Source: an uncultured Collinsella sp.
GTDB taxonomy: Bacteria > Actinomycetota > Coriobacteriia > Coriobacteriales > Coriobacteriaceae
Direction of reading: 5' to 3'
Assembly (NCBI GenBank): GCA_958423535.1
Contig: CATZRJ010000007.1
Location: forward strand, 1 to 52,480
Length of the DNA: 52,480 nt
Positions 15,950-23,912 of this stretch are shown here, one piece after another; position 1 is the first letter of the stretch, and every line of letters starts with the position of its first letter. The translations under genes and the position numbers were made by a program. The notes under the pieces were generated by a model that searched no databases, had not been told where the DNA came from, and saw nothing but the letters and a program-made list of their open reading frames with translations.

Positions 15950-18900
15950 GGCCTCTTCACCACCAGGAAGCACACGAGTTCAAAGTCGTCGATGCCCTCG
16001 ATGTCGTTCTCCAAAAAGCCGGTCGTCCCGCCACTGAAGAAGCTATCGATATCGGATTCGTTTTTGCCCTCGACGATGGAGCCGATCGCGCTTACCAGCA
16101 GGTCCGCCTGAGCTGTCATATCGCGCCCGTCATTAGTCTGGGCATTGTAGGCGCGGCACAGGTCCTCGACCGGCTCCTTGACGCCTCGACAGATTCGCCT
16201 CATCTCGTCCAGGATGTCCTTGGGCGCGGCATAGCCATGCAGGATCGACCCGTCCTCGCCAACGTACACCAGGTAGAAGGGATGGATGGGGTTGCCAGAG
16301 AGTCGGTCGATATTGCCGTTCGCGTTGCGCAGTACAAATATCGTGCCCGGCTCTTCGCCGGCAGCGACTGCCTCGATGCCGTATGGAATGTTCTCGATCT
16401 CGGGATGATCCTTCCGGTACTCGACCAGGTCCATACGGAAGTCGTTGAGGCCGAGATCGGTGATGGAGATGCCACCCTGCGCGTCCTCCAGGTCGACGAC
16501 CTCTTCCTTCATGCGCTCGAGCTGCTGGCGACGGTATTCCAGGTCTCCCTTCTCGTCCTCGTTGATATAGTCGTCGTCGCCCGTCGACGCCATAACCAGC
16601 GCATGCATCTTGTTCTCGACACGCGCCTTGAGGTTGATGTACTCGTCGAGCTCAACATCGGGCCAGAAGTTGATGAGCTGGATGCAGGCGTTCTTGGAGC
16701 CGATACGGTCAACGCGGCCGAAGCGCTGCACGATGCGCACCGGGTTCCAGTGGATGTCGTAGTTGATGACGCAGTCGCAGTCCTGCAGGTTCTGGCCCTC
16801 GGAGATGCAGTCGGTCGCGATGAGTACGTCGATGTCCTTACCCTTGAGCCTCGGATACGCGACGTCGCGATCCTTCGATACCGGGCTGAAGCAGGTGATG
16901 ACTTCGTTCATGTCGTTGCGGACGCCCTCGATCGAGCAGCGGGCGCTCTGCGAACCGCCGGCGACCTCCGCAACCTCGAGCCCATAGCGATCCTCGACGT
17001 AGGCGCCGATGTTCTCGTAGAGGTAGTCCGCCGTATCCGCGAACGCCGTAAAGATCAGCAGCTTCTTGTTGCCCGGATTTATGGGGTTCTCGACCTTGTC
17101 CGCGATAACACGCCTGAGCTCGGCCAGTTTCGCGTCATGCTCGGCATCGATGGGAGCGATGAGCTGGCGGATGCCCTCGAGCGCCTCGAGGTCCTTGAGC
17201 ATATCGCGCTCCCAGCTGATCCAGTCCATGTCCTCGAGCGAGAACCTGCTCTTGGTGCCGACCGTAAAGTCGGTATCCCCCTCCTCATACTCAAAGGACT
17301 CGACGCCCTCGACCGACGCGCCGGACGCGCCGGCGCGATAGTCCTCAATAACCTTTAGATTGTGCCCGATGACCTCGATGATCTTACCCAGCGTGATGCC
17401 GAAGGCGTAGACGGAGCTCTCCAGGCGCTTGAGCAGAATGGAGGACATAAGCTTGACCATTCCCTGCTCGCGGCCGCTGGTGGGAGGGCGACCATGTTCA
17501 TCGGCGTACTTGGGCGCCGCGCTGGGATGGAGATAGACCGTGGGCAGGTAGACCGCGAGCGTGAGCGAGGCGAGCGTGTCGGCTATCTGCGAGTAGGTGC
17601 CCGCCTCGTCCGAGGTGGCCAGACTCGGCCGCAACGATACCGGCTTAAGCCTTTTGGGGAACGGACCGATCGCGGATACATCGTAGTAGCGCTGCACATG
17701 TCTGCGCGAGCGTGCGACGGTAACGCGGTCAAGAATCTGGAAGAAGTTGAAGTCGAGCCGATCCGTCAGCGCCGTCGTGGTCCTATCGGCCGCGGGCAGC
17801 TCCGACCAGTCGCGAAACGCCGCCTGCGCGTCGCGGAATACCTGATCGACCGGCTTGTCGAGTCCGAGCTTTTTCGACCATGCGTCGGGGTCGCCCTGAT
17901 AGGCGAGCTTGAGCTGGTTGTGCAGGTCGCGGAACCTGTTGTTGACGGGGGTTGCCGAAAGCATCAGAACCTTCGTCTCGACCCCGTCCTTGATGACCTT
18001 GTTGAGGAGCCTCTCAAAGCGATTTCCCTGCGTCTCGTCCTCGACCTTGGACGAGGTGTCTGCACCGTTGCGGAAGTTATGGGACTCGTCGATGACGACG
18101 AGATCGTAGGCGCCCCAGTTAAACTTCTCGAGGTCGTTGCCCTCGACCGTCATTCCCTTGTCACGGGACAGGTCGGTGTGGTAGAGCACGTCGTAGCGCA
18201 GGCGATCGGCAGCGATGGGGTTGTTGACGTAGTTCTTTTTGTATGTGAGCCAGTTGTCCGAGAGGCGCTTGGGGCAGAGCACGAGCACGTTGCGGTTGAG
18301 CAGCTCGTAGTACTTGACGACCGCGAGCGCGGTGAACGTCTTGCCCAGGCCGACGCTGTCTGCGAGGATGCAGCCGTTGTAGGTCTGGAGTTTGTTGATG
18401 ATGGCTAGGGCTGCGTCCTGCTGGAAATCGTAGAGCAGGTTCCAGACCTTGCTCTCCTTGAAGCCGGTCCCCTCTTTTGCGAGGTCGTCCACCGAGACGT
18501 CCTCGAGGAACTCACTGAAGATGCGGTAGAGCGCTGCGTAGTAGACCAGCTCGGGTGGGTTCTCGCGATACATGGTGGAGATGGAGTCGATTACCGCTTG
18601 GGTAACGTCCTCAAGCTCGCCCGAATCCCAGGCGGCATTGAACTGGCACAGGTACTGGCGCGCCATGTCCCCCGGGATACCCATAGTCATGGTGAGCTGC
18701 TTGCTGGGCGTTGTGCCCAGGGCGGACGTCGTCAGGCCCTCGATAGGCTGGAACGCCGCAGGCTCGGTACCGTCGACGACAAGATAACCGCCAGCTGCAC
18801 GATTTGCATCCTTGTACGAGTGGAATTCTGCCTTCCGCCTGATCCACTCGGCACATTCGCGTGCAATGGCTTTCTGCTTGAGCTCGTTCTTGAGCTTAAT

Positions 18901-19170
18901 CTCGAGGTCCGTGCCGCCGATGCTGCTCTCGCGGCCCATGCGCGGGATATAGTACTCGCGCTGTTGTTTTTCGGCCTTTGCCCTAAGAAACGTTGGCTCG
19001 GTATATATGAATCGAAAGGACTCACAGCTGCTTAGCTGCTCCTTGAGTTCTCGATAGCCATAAATGGAAAACAGGGCCGCCGCGACTGAGATGCGGTCAC
19101 CCCTGCCAATATGCTCAACAAGCCCGTCCTTGAGAATCTTATTCTGATTATCATAATAATCCGGCAGCAT
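15943..19170 (-). CDS. SNF2-type helicase with degenerate PLD-like N-terminus
   Basis: 1075 residues. The N-terminal ~150 residues (DRISVAAALFSIYGYRELKEQL...RFIYTEPTFLR) resemble the phospholipase-D-like domain often fused to these helicases, but no canonical HxKx4D pair is visible. The ATPase has Walker A DSVGLGKT at 271-278, DESH at 361-364 and SATP at 405-408. The C-terminal helicase lobe contains LLIFTAFADTADYL, VLIATDCISEGQNLQDCD and RIVQRFGRVDRIGS. All motifs look functional. The gene overlaps the RHH gene by one base at its start and DUF4391 at its end, so it is translated as part of the same operon. An extra helicase is not part of standard type III restriction. Confidence 0.9.
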   Translation of the reverse strand: MLPDYYDNQNKILKDGLVEHIGRGDRISVAAALFSIYGYRELKEQLSSCESFRFIYTEPTFLRAKAEKQQREYYIPRMGRESSIGGTDLEIKLKNELKQKAIARECAEWIRRKAEFHSYKDANRAAGGYLVVDGTEPAAFQPIEGLTTSALGTTPSKQLTMTMGIPGDMARQYLCQFNAAWDSGELEDVTQAVIDSISTMYRENPPELVYYAALYRIFSEFLEDVSVDDLAKEGTGFKESKVWNLLYDFQQDAALAIINKLQTYNGCILADSVGLGKTFTALAVVKYYELLNRNVLVLCPKRLSDNWLTYKKNYVNNPIAADRLRYDVLYHTDLSRDKGMTVEGNDLEKFNWGAYDLVVIDESHNFRNGADTSSKVEDETQGNRFERLLNKVIKDGVETKVLMLSATPVNNRFRDLHNQLKLAYQGDPDAWSKKLGLDKPVDQVFRDAQAAFRDWSELPAADRTTTALTDRLDFNFFQILDRVTVARSRRHVQRYYDVSAIGPFPKRLKPVSLRPSLATSDEAGTYSQIADTLASLTLAVYLPTVYLHPSAAPKYADEHGRPPTSGREQGMVKLMSSILLKRLESSVYAFGITLGKIIEVIGHNLKVIEDYRAGASGASVEGVESFEYEEGDTDFTVGTKSRFSLEDMDWISWERDMLKDLEALEGIRQLIAPIDAEHDAKLAELRRVIADKVENPINPGNKKLLIFTAFADTADYLYENIGAYVEDRYGLEVAEVAGGSQSARCSIEGVRNDMNEVITCFSPVSKDRDVAYPRLKGKDIDVLIATDCISEGQNLQDCDCVINYDIHWNPVRIVQRFGRVDRIGSKNACIQLINFWPDVELDEYINLKARVENKMHALVMASTGDDDYINEDEKGDLEYRRQQLERMKEEVVDLEDAQGGISITDLGLNDFRMDLVEYRKDHPEIENIPYGIEAVAAGEEPGTIFVLRNANGNIDRLSGNPIHPFYLVYVGEDGSILHGYAAPKDILDEMRRICRGVKEPVEDLCRAYNAQTNDGRDMTAQADLLVSAIGSIVEGKNESDIDSFFSGGTTGFLENDIEGIDDFELVCFLVVKRPC

Positions 19171-19379
19171 TATTTTCCGTAGCCTTTCGCGAGATGCTCG
19201 ATGAGGCTCATTTTCAGCAGTGAGGTAAAGCTGACACCACTCAATTCAGCCGCCTCCTTGGCCATGTCGCGCATGTTCTTAGGAATTCGAACCGTTACGG
19301 CAACACTTTCGCCCTCAACGAGAAAAGACTGGAGCTGGCCCGCCGTAACCTCACCGTCGATCAGATCTGAATAATTCAT
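19170..19379 (-). CDS. Small ribbon-helix-helix-type protein opening the defence operon
   Basis: 69 residues. VAVTVRIPKNMRDMAKEAAELSGVSFTSLLKMSLIEHLAKG is the beta-strand plus two-helix pattern of MetJ/Arc-type DNA-binding proteins and of many antitoxins. The start at 19379 (MNYSDLIDG) has AAAGGGG upstream; a longer in-frame start at 19406 has no ribosome site. The stop overlaps the helicase ATG (TAATG). As first gene it may repress the operon's own promoter, expected in 19380-19440. An antitoxin role cannot be excluded, but no small toxin gene is adjacent. Confidence 0.8.
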   Translation of the reverse strand: MNYSDLIDGEVTAGQLQSFLVEGESVAVTVRIPKNMRDMAKEAAELSGVSFTSLLKMSLIEHLAKGYGK

Positions 19380-19459
19380 CGAGCCCCTTTTGCTTGCAGA
19401 TTGCAATACACGGCACTAGTCTACAGGTCAATGGATAAAAGCGCTGCCGTTATTCGGCA

Positions 19460-19485
19460 AAAGGAAAGGGGCCTCTCAGCCCCTT
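19460..19485 (-). terminator. Terminator after the 19500-20121 gene pair
   Basis: On the minus strand AAGGGGC (19485-19479) pairs with GCCCCTT (19472-19466), followed by TCCTTTTG. Confidence 0.75.
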
Positions 19486-19499
19486 ACTCACCTCTGCGA

Positions 19500-19886
19500 T
19501 TAATACTCCCAGCTAACATCGATTTCCACGTCTATATCCTTCAAGCGAAGGGCCGCAGCGATACAATCGCGATGCCTGCCGTCGCATGGGTTATGACGCA
19601 AAGCCCAAGCATCCTCCGTCTTGCCAGAGAGCATTCTCTCTGCAAGATACCTACAGTAATTCGCCTCATTTTCCTTATTGTCCGGAGGAACATCTTTGAG
19701 GCCCATCAGTTCACGCCTGCTCAAGCTGTAAATCGAGCACTCCCCAGTGGCCAAAAACGCACAAGAGTACTCGTCATGCCCAAAAGCGGTTTCCACTTGA
19801 TGCGCGGCATTGAGCTTTTTCGAAACACCTCGCGCGCCCGTCTTGCCTAGATCACGCACGAGCGACTTCAAGCAACTAGGCAACAT
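19500..19886 (-). CDS. Hypothetical protein, 128 aa
   Basis: A soluble protein of 128 residues with scattered Cys residues (SCAFL, GECSIY, YCRYL, NPCDGRHRDC) and several His. No family is recognised. A metal-binding or enzyme-like fold is possible but not shown. The ATG at 19886 has AAGGAG at seven-base spacing and overlaps the stop of the upstream 81-aa gene by 11 bases, so the two are co-translated; a TTG two codons upstream is less favoured. It lies between the defence operon and the second Cys-rich gene, and is divergent from the latter through its operon partner. Confidence 0.65.
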   Translation of the reverse strand: MLPSCLKSLVRDLGKTGARGVSKKLNAAHQVETAFGHDEYSCAFLATGECSIYSLSRRELMGLKDVPPDNKENEANYCRYLAERMLSGKTEDAWALRHNPCDGRHRDCIAAALRLKDIDVEIDVSWEY

Positions 19887-20121
19887 CGCCAAACTCCTTC
19901 GAAATTAGGTAGTCGATTAAATCCTGCTTATCAAGTCGCCAAATTCCGTCATAGTTAACGCCGCCGGCTGCGTGAATTATTGCCATCGCCTTCGTCTTAC
20001 CAACAAATAAAAGACTCTCAACATCTTTACGGTTGAGATAAACCTTTGGTTCGGCTTCGAGCTTTTTATACCACGCCTTCCTTTTGATCCACTTCTTTTG
20101 GCCTTCGGTTAAATCGTCCAT
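19876..20121 (-). CDS. Small HTH/excisionase-like DNA-binding protein, 81 aa
   Basis: After a basic N-terminal helix (KKWIKRKAWYKKLEAEPK), the segment YLNRKDVESLLFVGKTKAMAIIHAAGG followed by GIWRLDKQDLIDYLISKEFG has the helix-turn-helix plus wing layout of excisionase-type proteins. The start at 20121 is chosen over an upstream Met at 20160, which lies nearer the divergent promoter. The gene is divergent from the 388-aa Cys-rich protein. That repeats the arrangement of the HTH gene at 8624-8821 and the 406-aa protein, and the intervening region carries the same 23-bp site. It is probably a transcriptional regulator of the divergent pair. Confidence 0.65.
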   Translation of the reverse strand: MDDLTEGQKKWIKRKAWYKKLEAEPKVYLNRKDVESLLFVGKTKAMAIIHAAGGVNYDGIWRLDKQDLIDYLISKEFGDVA

Positions 20122-20180
20122 AAGTGCCTCTTTCGGCCGTAATCGATTTATCAAGTTCATTATAGCATCTTCGGTGTTAT

Positions 20181-20203
20181 TCTAACTACGTCGTTTAGTT
20201 TAA
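20181..20203. promoter_or_regulatory. Shared site upstream of the second divergent HTH / Cys-rich pair
   Basis: The 23 bases match 8842-8864 at 18 positions. The conserved core is ACTACG, GT and TAGTTTA; on the minus strand it includes TAAACT, a plausible -10. It may be either a common promoter or an operator bound by the HTH proteins. Confidence 0.5.
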
Positions 20204-20236
20204 CTCATCAGCTATTGTTTACTTGAAAGGACAACT

Positions 20237-21403
20237 ATGTACGACCCACTTATCCCAACGCCGACGGGCTCCGTTCAGTCTCTTACCCGTTGGACACTCC
20301 CAAGCGTCAAAGAAACCACCGTAGACATCGACGGAGCCGAGTGCGACGCCCTCATTTGCAAGGCCAATGGATATGCCTACGGCCTTCCTGACGGTTTTTC
20401 CACCGGAGCAATGATGAATTTGGATCTATCGAACAATCGGGCGATAGTCGATTTTGTTGAACGCTACGGTCTGCCCGTTTCCCCCTATGCCAACCAAACA
20501 AACCATGTTGAACAGCGCTTTAAGCAAAATGATGCTTATTCGATCGATCCAGTTGGAGATGGTCTCAACCTTTGGCGCGACGGGTTTTACGATTCGCAGC
20601 GAAGCCAACAAATAGCCGAGAACCTCGGACCTTCGCCTTTTAATCATTTCAAGGATAAACGCTGCTCCGCAGGAACTGAAATCGCAAATCTTATCAAAGG
20701 AATCCGACCGAGCAACTCCCAAATCATTCTTGTTAATGACATCCGAACCACATTGGCCTTCATGCAGCTCTCCGCGCTCCTTCTATGCTCCAAGTCAGCA
20801 TTTGGAAGAAGCGCATATGATGCAGTGCTGAACTACTTAGGTTCCTGTCCATCAAGAGAGGTCATCGTCAGCGTGTTCAAAACGCTTTCGTACGCAATGC
20901 AGCTAAAAGTTAGGCCCCTAGACGGCCTTAGCCCCGATATCGCCATGGAAGCAAATCGAGTCTGGATCGAAAACCAACTCGAGGACCTTGAAATGACCTT
21001 GGCTCTCTTCATTGACCTCGCGATAAACCCAGATGAAAAACCCAAGGAGCTGATTAATAGCCCAGTACTCCAGATACTCTTGGTCCATAGACCCAACGAA
21101 ACCGAAACGATTCCTGGTAGCCTGACACGAGCCTTTGCACTCCAGCTCGAACGGGAGCTCGAAAGCGGCCAAGAATGGTTCACATGCAGCGTCTGTGGAC
21201 GACCGTACAAACACAAGCAGCAACTCATGCATGCCATTACAAATCAGGAAACCGCTGAGAAAGAGTGCCGTAAGGTCAGAAGAGGGACTCGGAAACCCAA
21301 CGCATTCTGTTGCAAAGCCCACGAAGAGCTCATGAGGCGCAAAGGACGATCCGATCGGACAGAGAGCGCCGAAACTGATCAGATTCCAAGTCAATCGAGC
21401 TAA
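20237..21403 (+). CDS. Hypothetical protein with C-terminal Cys-rich zinc-ribbon-like end, 388 aa
   Basis: The start has GAAAGGAC at good spacing. The N-terminal part includes AMMNLDLSNNRAIVDFVERYGLP, which aligns loosely with FNELLMARDAKSLVLAARNLGP in the 406-aa protein at 8981. The middle is helical and unrecognised. The C-terminal region has CSVCGRPYKHKQ and then NAFCCKAHEELMRRKGRSD, a putative zinc-binding end. Together with the divergent small DNA-binding gene and the shared upstream site, it looks like a diverged second copy of the 8624-10201 module. Function unknown. It is the last element gene before the tRNA-Thr junction, where an integrase might be expected, but it has no tyrosine- or serine-recombinase motif. 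Confidence 0.7.
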   Translation: MYDPLIPTPTGSVQSLTRWTLPSVKETTVDIDGAECDALICKANGYAYGLPDGFSTGAMMNLDLSNNRAIVDFVERYGLPVSPYANQTNHVEQRFKQNDAYSIDPVGDGLNLWRDGFYDSQRSQQIAENLGPSPFNHFKDKRCSAGTEIANLIKGIRPSNSQIILVNDIRTTLAFMQLSALLLCSKSAFGRSAYDAVLNYLGSCPSREVIVSVFKTLSYAMQLKVRPLDGLSPDIAMEANRVWIENQLEDLEMTLALFIDLAINPDEKPKELINSPVLQILLVHRPNETETIPGSLTRAFALQLERELESGQEWFTCSVCGRPYKHKQQLMHAITNQETAEKECRKVRRGTRKPNAFCCKAHEELMRRKGRSDRTESAETDQIPSQSS

Positions 21404-21471
21404 CGTGAACTCGAATCGCGTGAAGGCATTGTGAAATTTGTTTTTAATTGAAGATGCTAAAACGGCTTTTA

Positions 21472-21502
21472 TTGCACATGTCGTTGCACAGCCCATTGCA
21501 CA
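21472..21502. repeat. Three TTGCACA direct repeats at exact 12-bp spacing
   Basis: TTGCACA occurs at 21472-21478, 21484-21490 and 21496-21502. The array lies about 65 bp inside the element from the tRNA-Thr 3' end. Regularly spaced heptamers at this position suggest arm-type sites for an integrase or excisionase, or iterons; function is inferred. Confidence 0.6.
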
Positions 21503-21521
21503 CGGTGGGAATTAAAAAGAA

Positions 21522-21556
21522 AGCAGGCCAGAGAAAAACACACTCTGACCTGCTAT
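21522..21556. terminator. Bidirectional terminator between the element and tRNA-Thr
   Basis: Arms 21522-21533 and 21543-21554 pair with a single wobble. ATTTCTTT follows on the plus strand and TTCTTTTT on the minus strand, so it can end both the 388-aa gene and the tRNA-Thr transcript. Confidence 0.8.
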
Positions 21557-21564
21557 TTCTTTCA

Positions 21565-21639
21565 TGGAGCCAGTGACAGGAATCGAACCTGCAACCCACT
21601 GATTACAAATCAGTTGCGCTACCGTTGCGCCACACTGGC
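21565..21639 (-). tRNA. tRNA-Thr (anticodon UGU)
   Basis: 75 nt including an encoded CCA (21565-21567). The acceptor stem is 21633-21639 with 21569-21575, the anticodon loop reads TTTGTAA, and the T-arm contains GGTTCGATTCC. The element lies directly beyond its 3' end, the usual side for integration at tRNA genes, so this tRNA is the likely attachment site. Confidence 0.95.
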
Positions 21640-21792
21640 ACACTTGGCGCTTTCGCGCGAAGCCTGTTAAGGATAAAGGAATTGCGGACGGGGCGCAACA
21701 GGCCACACGGCGTTATACAAATATGCAAAATCCAGCAACAACAGGTACCAGCCCCGTTCATTTCTGTCGGTTCGCCCTCAATCTCAAAACCA

Positions 21793-21853
21793 TTCGCCAG
21801 AACGAATAGTTTTAATTACAATTGCTATATATAAAACTATTCGTTCTGGCGAA
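21793..21853. promoter_or_regulatory. Perfect 22-bp inverted repeat operator before the HTH-HipA-like gene
   Basis: Arms 21793-21814 and 21832-21853 are exact reverse complements across a 17-bp AT-rich spacer containing TATATA, a likely -10. The right arm ends 10 bases before the ATG at 21864. The layout fits autorepression by the HTH domain encoded by that gene. Confidence 0.75.
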
Positions 21854-21863
21854 GGTTTTCGCG

Positions 21864-23204
21864 ATGTTGACTACAAAGGAAGCAGCCGAGCTGCTCGGCA
21901 TCACTCCGCGCAGGGTGCAGGAGCTCATAAAAAACGGAGCACTTGAGGCCCGCAAGGCTTCTGGTGTATGGCTCATCGACAAAGACAGCGTCGACACGCG
22001 ACTCCGCTCCGCAACCAAAAGAGGGGGACGGCCTCGTCGTGGACATGGGAAAAGCGAAATCGCATTTACCCTCATGAACCGCACGCACGAAGTCGCCCAG
22101 CTGGTCTACAGCAGATCACGGAAAGACTTCACCCACATCGGCGCCGACGTCGATCGTGCCCACGCCCCTATTGGAGTTTTTGCTCCCAGCAAACCTGTAT
22201 CGCTCGACTCCTTCCGCATCTGGTGGCGCGGCCGCGGTATCCCGCTCGCACGCATTGGGCTAGCCTCCCTGCTTGCAGAAGCCGCAGTCGATGTTCCCGA
22301 CGAACTCATCCAGCGAAATCTCGGCCTCTCCCTATCCGACCAGTATTGGATTAGGCCCGAAGACTCCGGTCTCGCGTGGGAAGATATCAATTTCTTCAAT
22401 AATGCTTTTGATGATGTCTCGCTAACCATTGCGCCCTTCGCCCCGGAGGGCAAGGCGGCTGCCGCAAAGCCCGACAACACCTCGGACGGCAATCTTCAAA
22501 AGTACTGGACATGCGAGGGTGACCGTCGAATCCTCCACAAGGCAGGTGCGCATCTAAACCAGGAACCCTATAACGAGATGGTGGCGACCGCGCTCCACCG
22601 TCGCATCCTAAACGCCTGCGATTATGTGCCTTACTCGCTCGAGGGTACGGGCACTTCCGCCCTGAGCATATGCGATGTCTTCTTAACTGACGAAGAAGAG
22701 TATGTCCCTGCGTTCTATGTAAACCAGCACGCAAACGCAGATGAACGGCTAACCGACTACGAGCGATATGTAGCAAACTGCGAGGAGCTCGGGGTGACAG
22801 GCGTTAAGGATGCCCTTGACCGCATGATCGTATGCGATGACATCATTGCCAACTACGACCGTCATTGGCGCAACTTCGGCCTCGTGCGAAACGTCAACTC
22901 ACTGGCCTGCAGACCAGCCCCCATCTTCGATTCGGGCTCATCACTCTGGTGCAACATATCACTAGAGGAGCTTAGGGCGGGAGAGCACAGTTTTACCAGC
23001 GCACAATTTCATTCAAGTCCCGCCAAACAAATGTTGCTCGTCGAGGACATGGGCTGGTTTGACGGCGACAAACTCGAGGGCTTTGTCGACGAGGCGATCG
23101 AGATTCTGTCTAAAAACGATGCCCTAGCAGCGAGACTGCCTTATCTAAAAGAGGCGCTAACGTGGCGCCTCGAAAGAATGATCGACATCGCTGAATGGAG
23201 TTAG
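21864..23204 (+). CDS. HTH-HipA-like kinase fusion protein, 446 aa
   Basis: The N-terminus is an excisionase-type HTH (LTTKEAAELLGITPRRVQELIKNG, residues 2-25, wing to about 47) followed by a basic Gly/Arg linker. The C-terminal two thirds has HipA-like kinase features: TSDGNLQKYW near 206-215 with RRILHKAG (Lys226 as candidate ATP-binding lysine), the catalytic loop IIANYDRHWRNFG (327-339) with Asp332 and Asn337, and the metal-binding FDSGSSL with Asp356. HipA kinases phosphorylate protein targets such as GltX and are normally paired with a separate HipB repressor; here regulator and kinase are one chain. The start at 21864 is placed after the inverted repeat; an earlier in-frame ATG at 21822 lies inside its spacer. 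No partner gene is adjacent. Confidence 0.8.
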   Translation: MLTTKEAAELLGITPRRVQELIKNGALEARKASGVWLIDKDSVDTRLRSATKRGGRPRRGHGKSEIAFTLMNRTHEVAQLVYSRSRKDFTHIGADVDRAHAPIGVFAPSKPVSLDSFRIWWRGRGIPLARIGLASLLAEAAVDVPDELIQRNLGLSLSDQYWIRPEDSGLAWEDINFFNNAFDDVSLTIAPFAPEGKAAAAKPDNTSDGNLQKYWTCEGDRRILHKAGAHLNQEPYNEMVATALHRRILNACDYVPYSLEGTGTSALSICDVFLTDEEEYVPAFYVNQHANADERLTDYERYVANCEELGVTGVKDALDRMIVCDDIIANYDRHWRNFGLVRNVNSLACRPAPIFDSGSSLWCNISLEELRAGEHSFTSAQFHSSPAKQMLLVEDMGWFDGDKLEGFVDEAIEILSKNDALAARLPYLKEALTWRLERMIDIAEWS

Positions 23205-23231
23205 CGAGGCAGCATTGCCCCGCCAACTTCC

Positions 23232-23909
23232 CTACCTCCCGCGAAGGGCCTTGAGCTTGGCCAGGGCATCGGGGCTCAGGCGGCTGCCCAGGGTCATCTT
23301 GATCTGCGGGGCTTCCTCGGCCTCGTGAACGTCGTTATCGATCTGTTTGATCTCGTCCACCAGCATGCGGCTCGAGATGCGCGTGACGCCCTTGCCCATG
23401 ACGACGGCCTGGATCGTGCCGTCGCTCGACACCACGGAGCACGCGCGGCCCTCCTCGCGCGCCTCGATACAGAGCTTCTGCACCACGGTATCGGCCGATA
23501 CGCCCGTCGGCGAGAACTCGATGCGCACGCCACGGGCCGGCAGGTTGGGGCGCTCGCTGGAGATATTGCCCGCACCGTCGAACACGATCACAGCCTCGTA
23601 GCGGCCCTGGGCAAACGCCGCAACATCGTTGATGAGCGCGGTGCGCGCCATATCGTGAACGTCGCTGGAATACGGATCATCGGAATGGTCGTACACGAGC
23701 TTTTCGTAGCGCGGCGTGCAGTGAATCACGTTGTAGCCGTCGACCACCAGCAGCTCGGGCTTATTGGAGTGCACCGTCGAGACCGGATCGGCGATGGCCT
23801 GCGCAAACGCATTGCCGCCCACGCCATAGGTCGCGGCCGAAACAATCGGCTTGGCCGAGCCTTCGCCAAAGCGCTTGGCCTTGGACTTGGCGCGGTTCTT
23901 CTTGGACAT
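23232..23909 (-). CDS. YacP/Rae1-like NYN-domain ribonuclease
   Basis: 225 residues. A basic N-terminal tail precedes ELLVVDGYNVIH, the signature of YacP-type NYN (PIN-like) nucleases, with further acidic positions at VIVFDGAGN and VVSSDGTIQ. In Bacillus the relative Rae1 cuts mRNA in the ribosomal A site. The gene follows rlmB by three bases, the same rlmB-yacP order seen in many Gram-positive genomes, which supports the call. The C-terminal ~30 residues (APQIKMTLGSRLSPDALAKLKALRGR) are an extension. Start at 23909 with GGAGGAGTAGC upstream. Confidence 0.85.
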   Translation of the reverse strand: MSKKNRAKSKAKRFGEGSAKPIVSAATYGVGGNAFAQAIADPVSTVHSNKPELLVVDGYNVIHCTPRYEKLVYDHSDDPYSSDVHDMARTALINDVAAFAQGRYEAVIVFDGAGNISSERPNLPARGVRIEFSPTGVSADTVVQKLCIEAREEGRACSVVSSDGTIQAVVMGKGVTRISSRMLVDEIKQIDNDVHEAEEAPQIKMTLGSRLSPDALAKLKALRGR

Positions 23910-23912
23910 GCG

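Noticed and set aside
19170..19379. Toxin-antitoxin pair formed by the RHH protein
   Set aside because: The adjacent gene is a 1075-aa helicase, not a small toxin; an operon repressor is more likely.
20237..21403. Integrase next to the tRNA-Thr site
   Set aside because: No R-H-R-Y tyrosine-recombinase or serine-recombinase motif is present; the C-terminus is a Cys-rich putative zinc-binding end.
21472..21502. CRISPR-like array
   Set aside because: Only three 7-bp units with 5-bp gaps, no spacers and no cas genes; no CRISPR array seen anywhere in the window.
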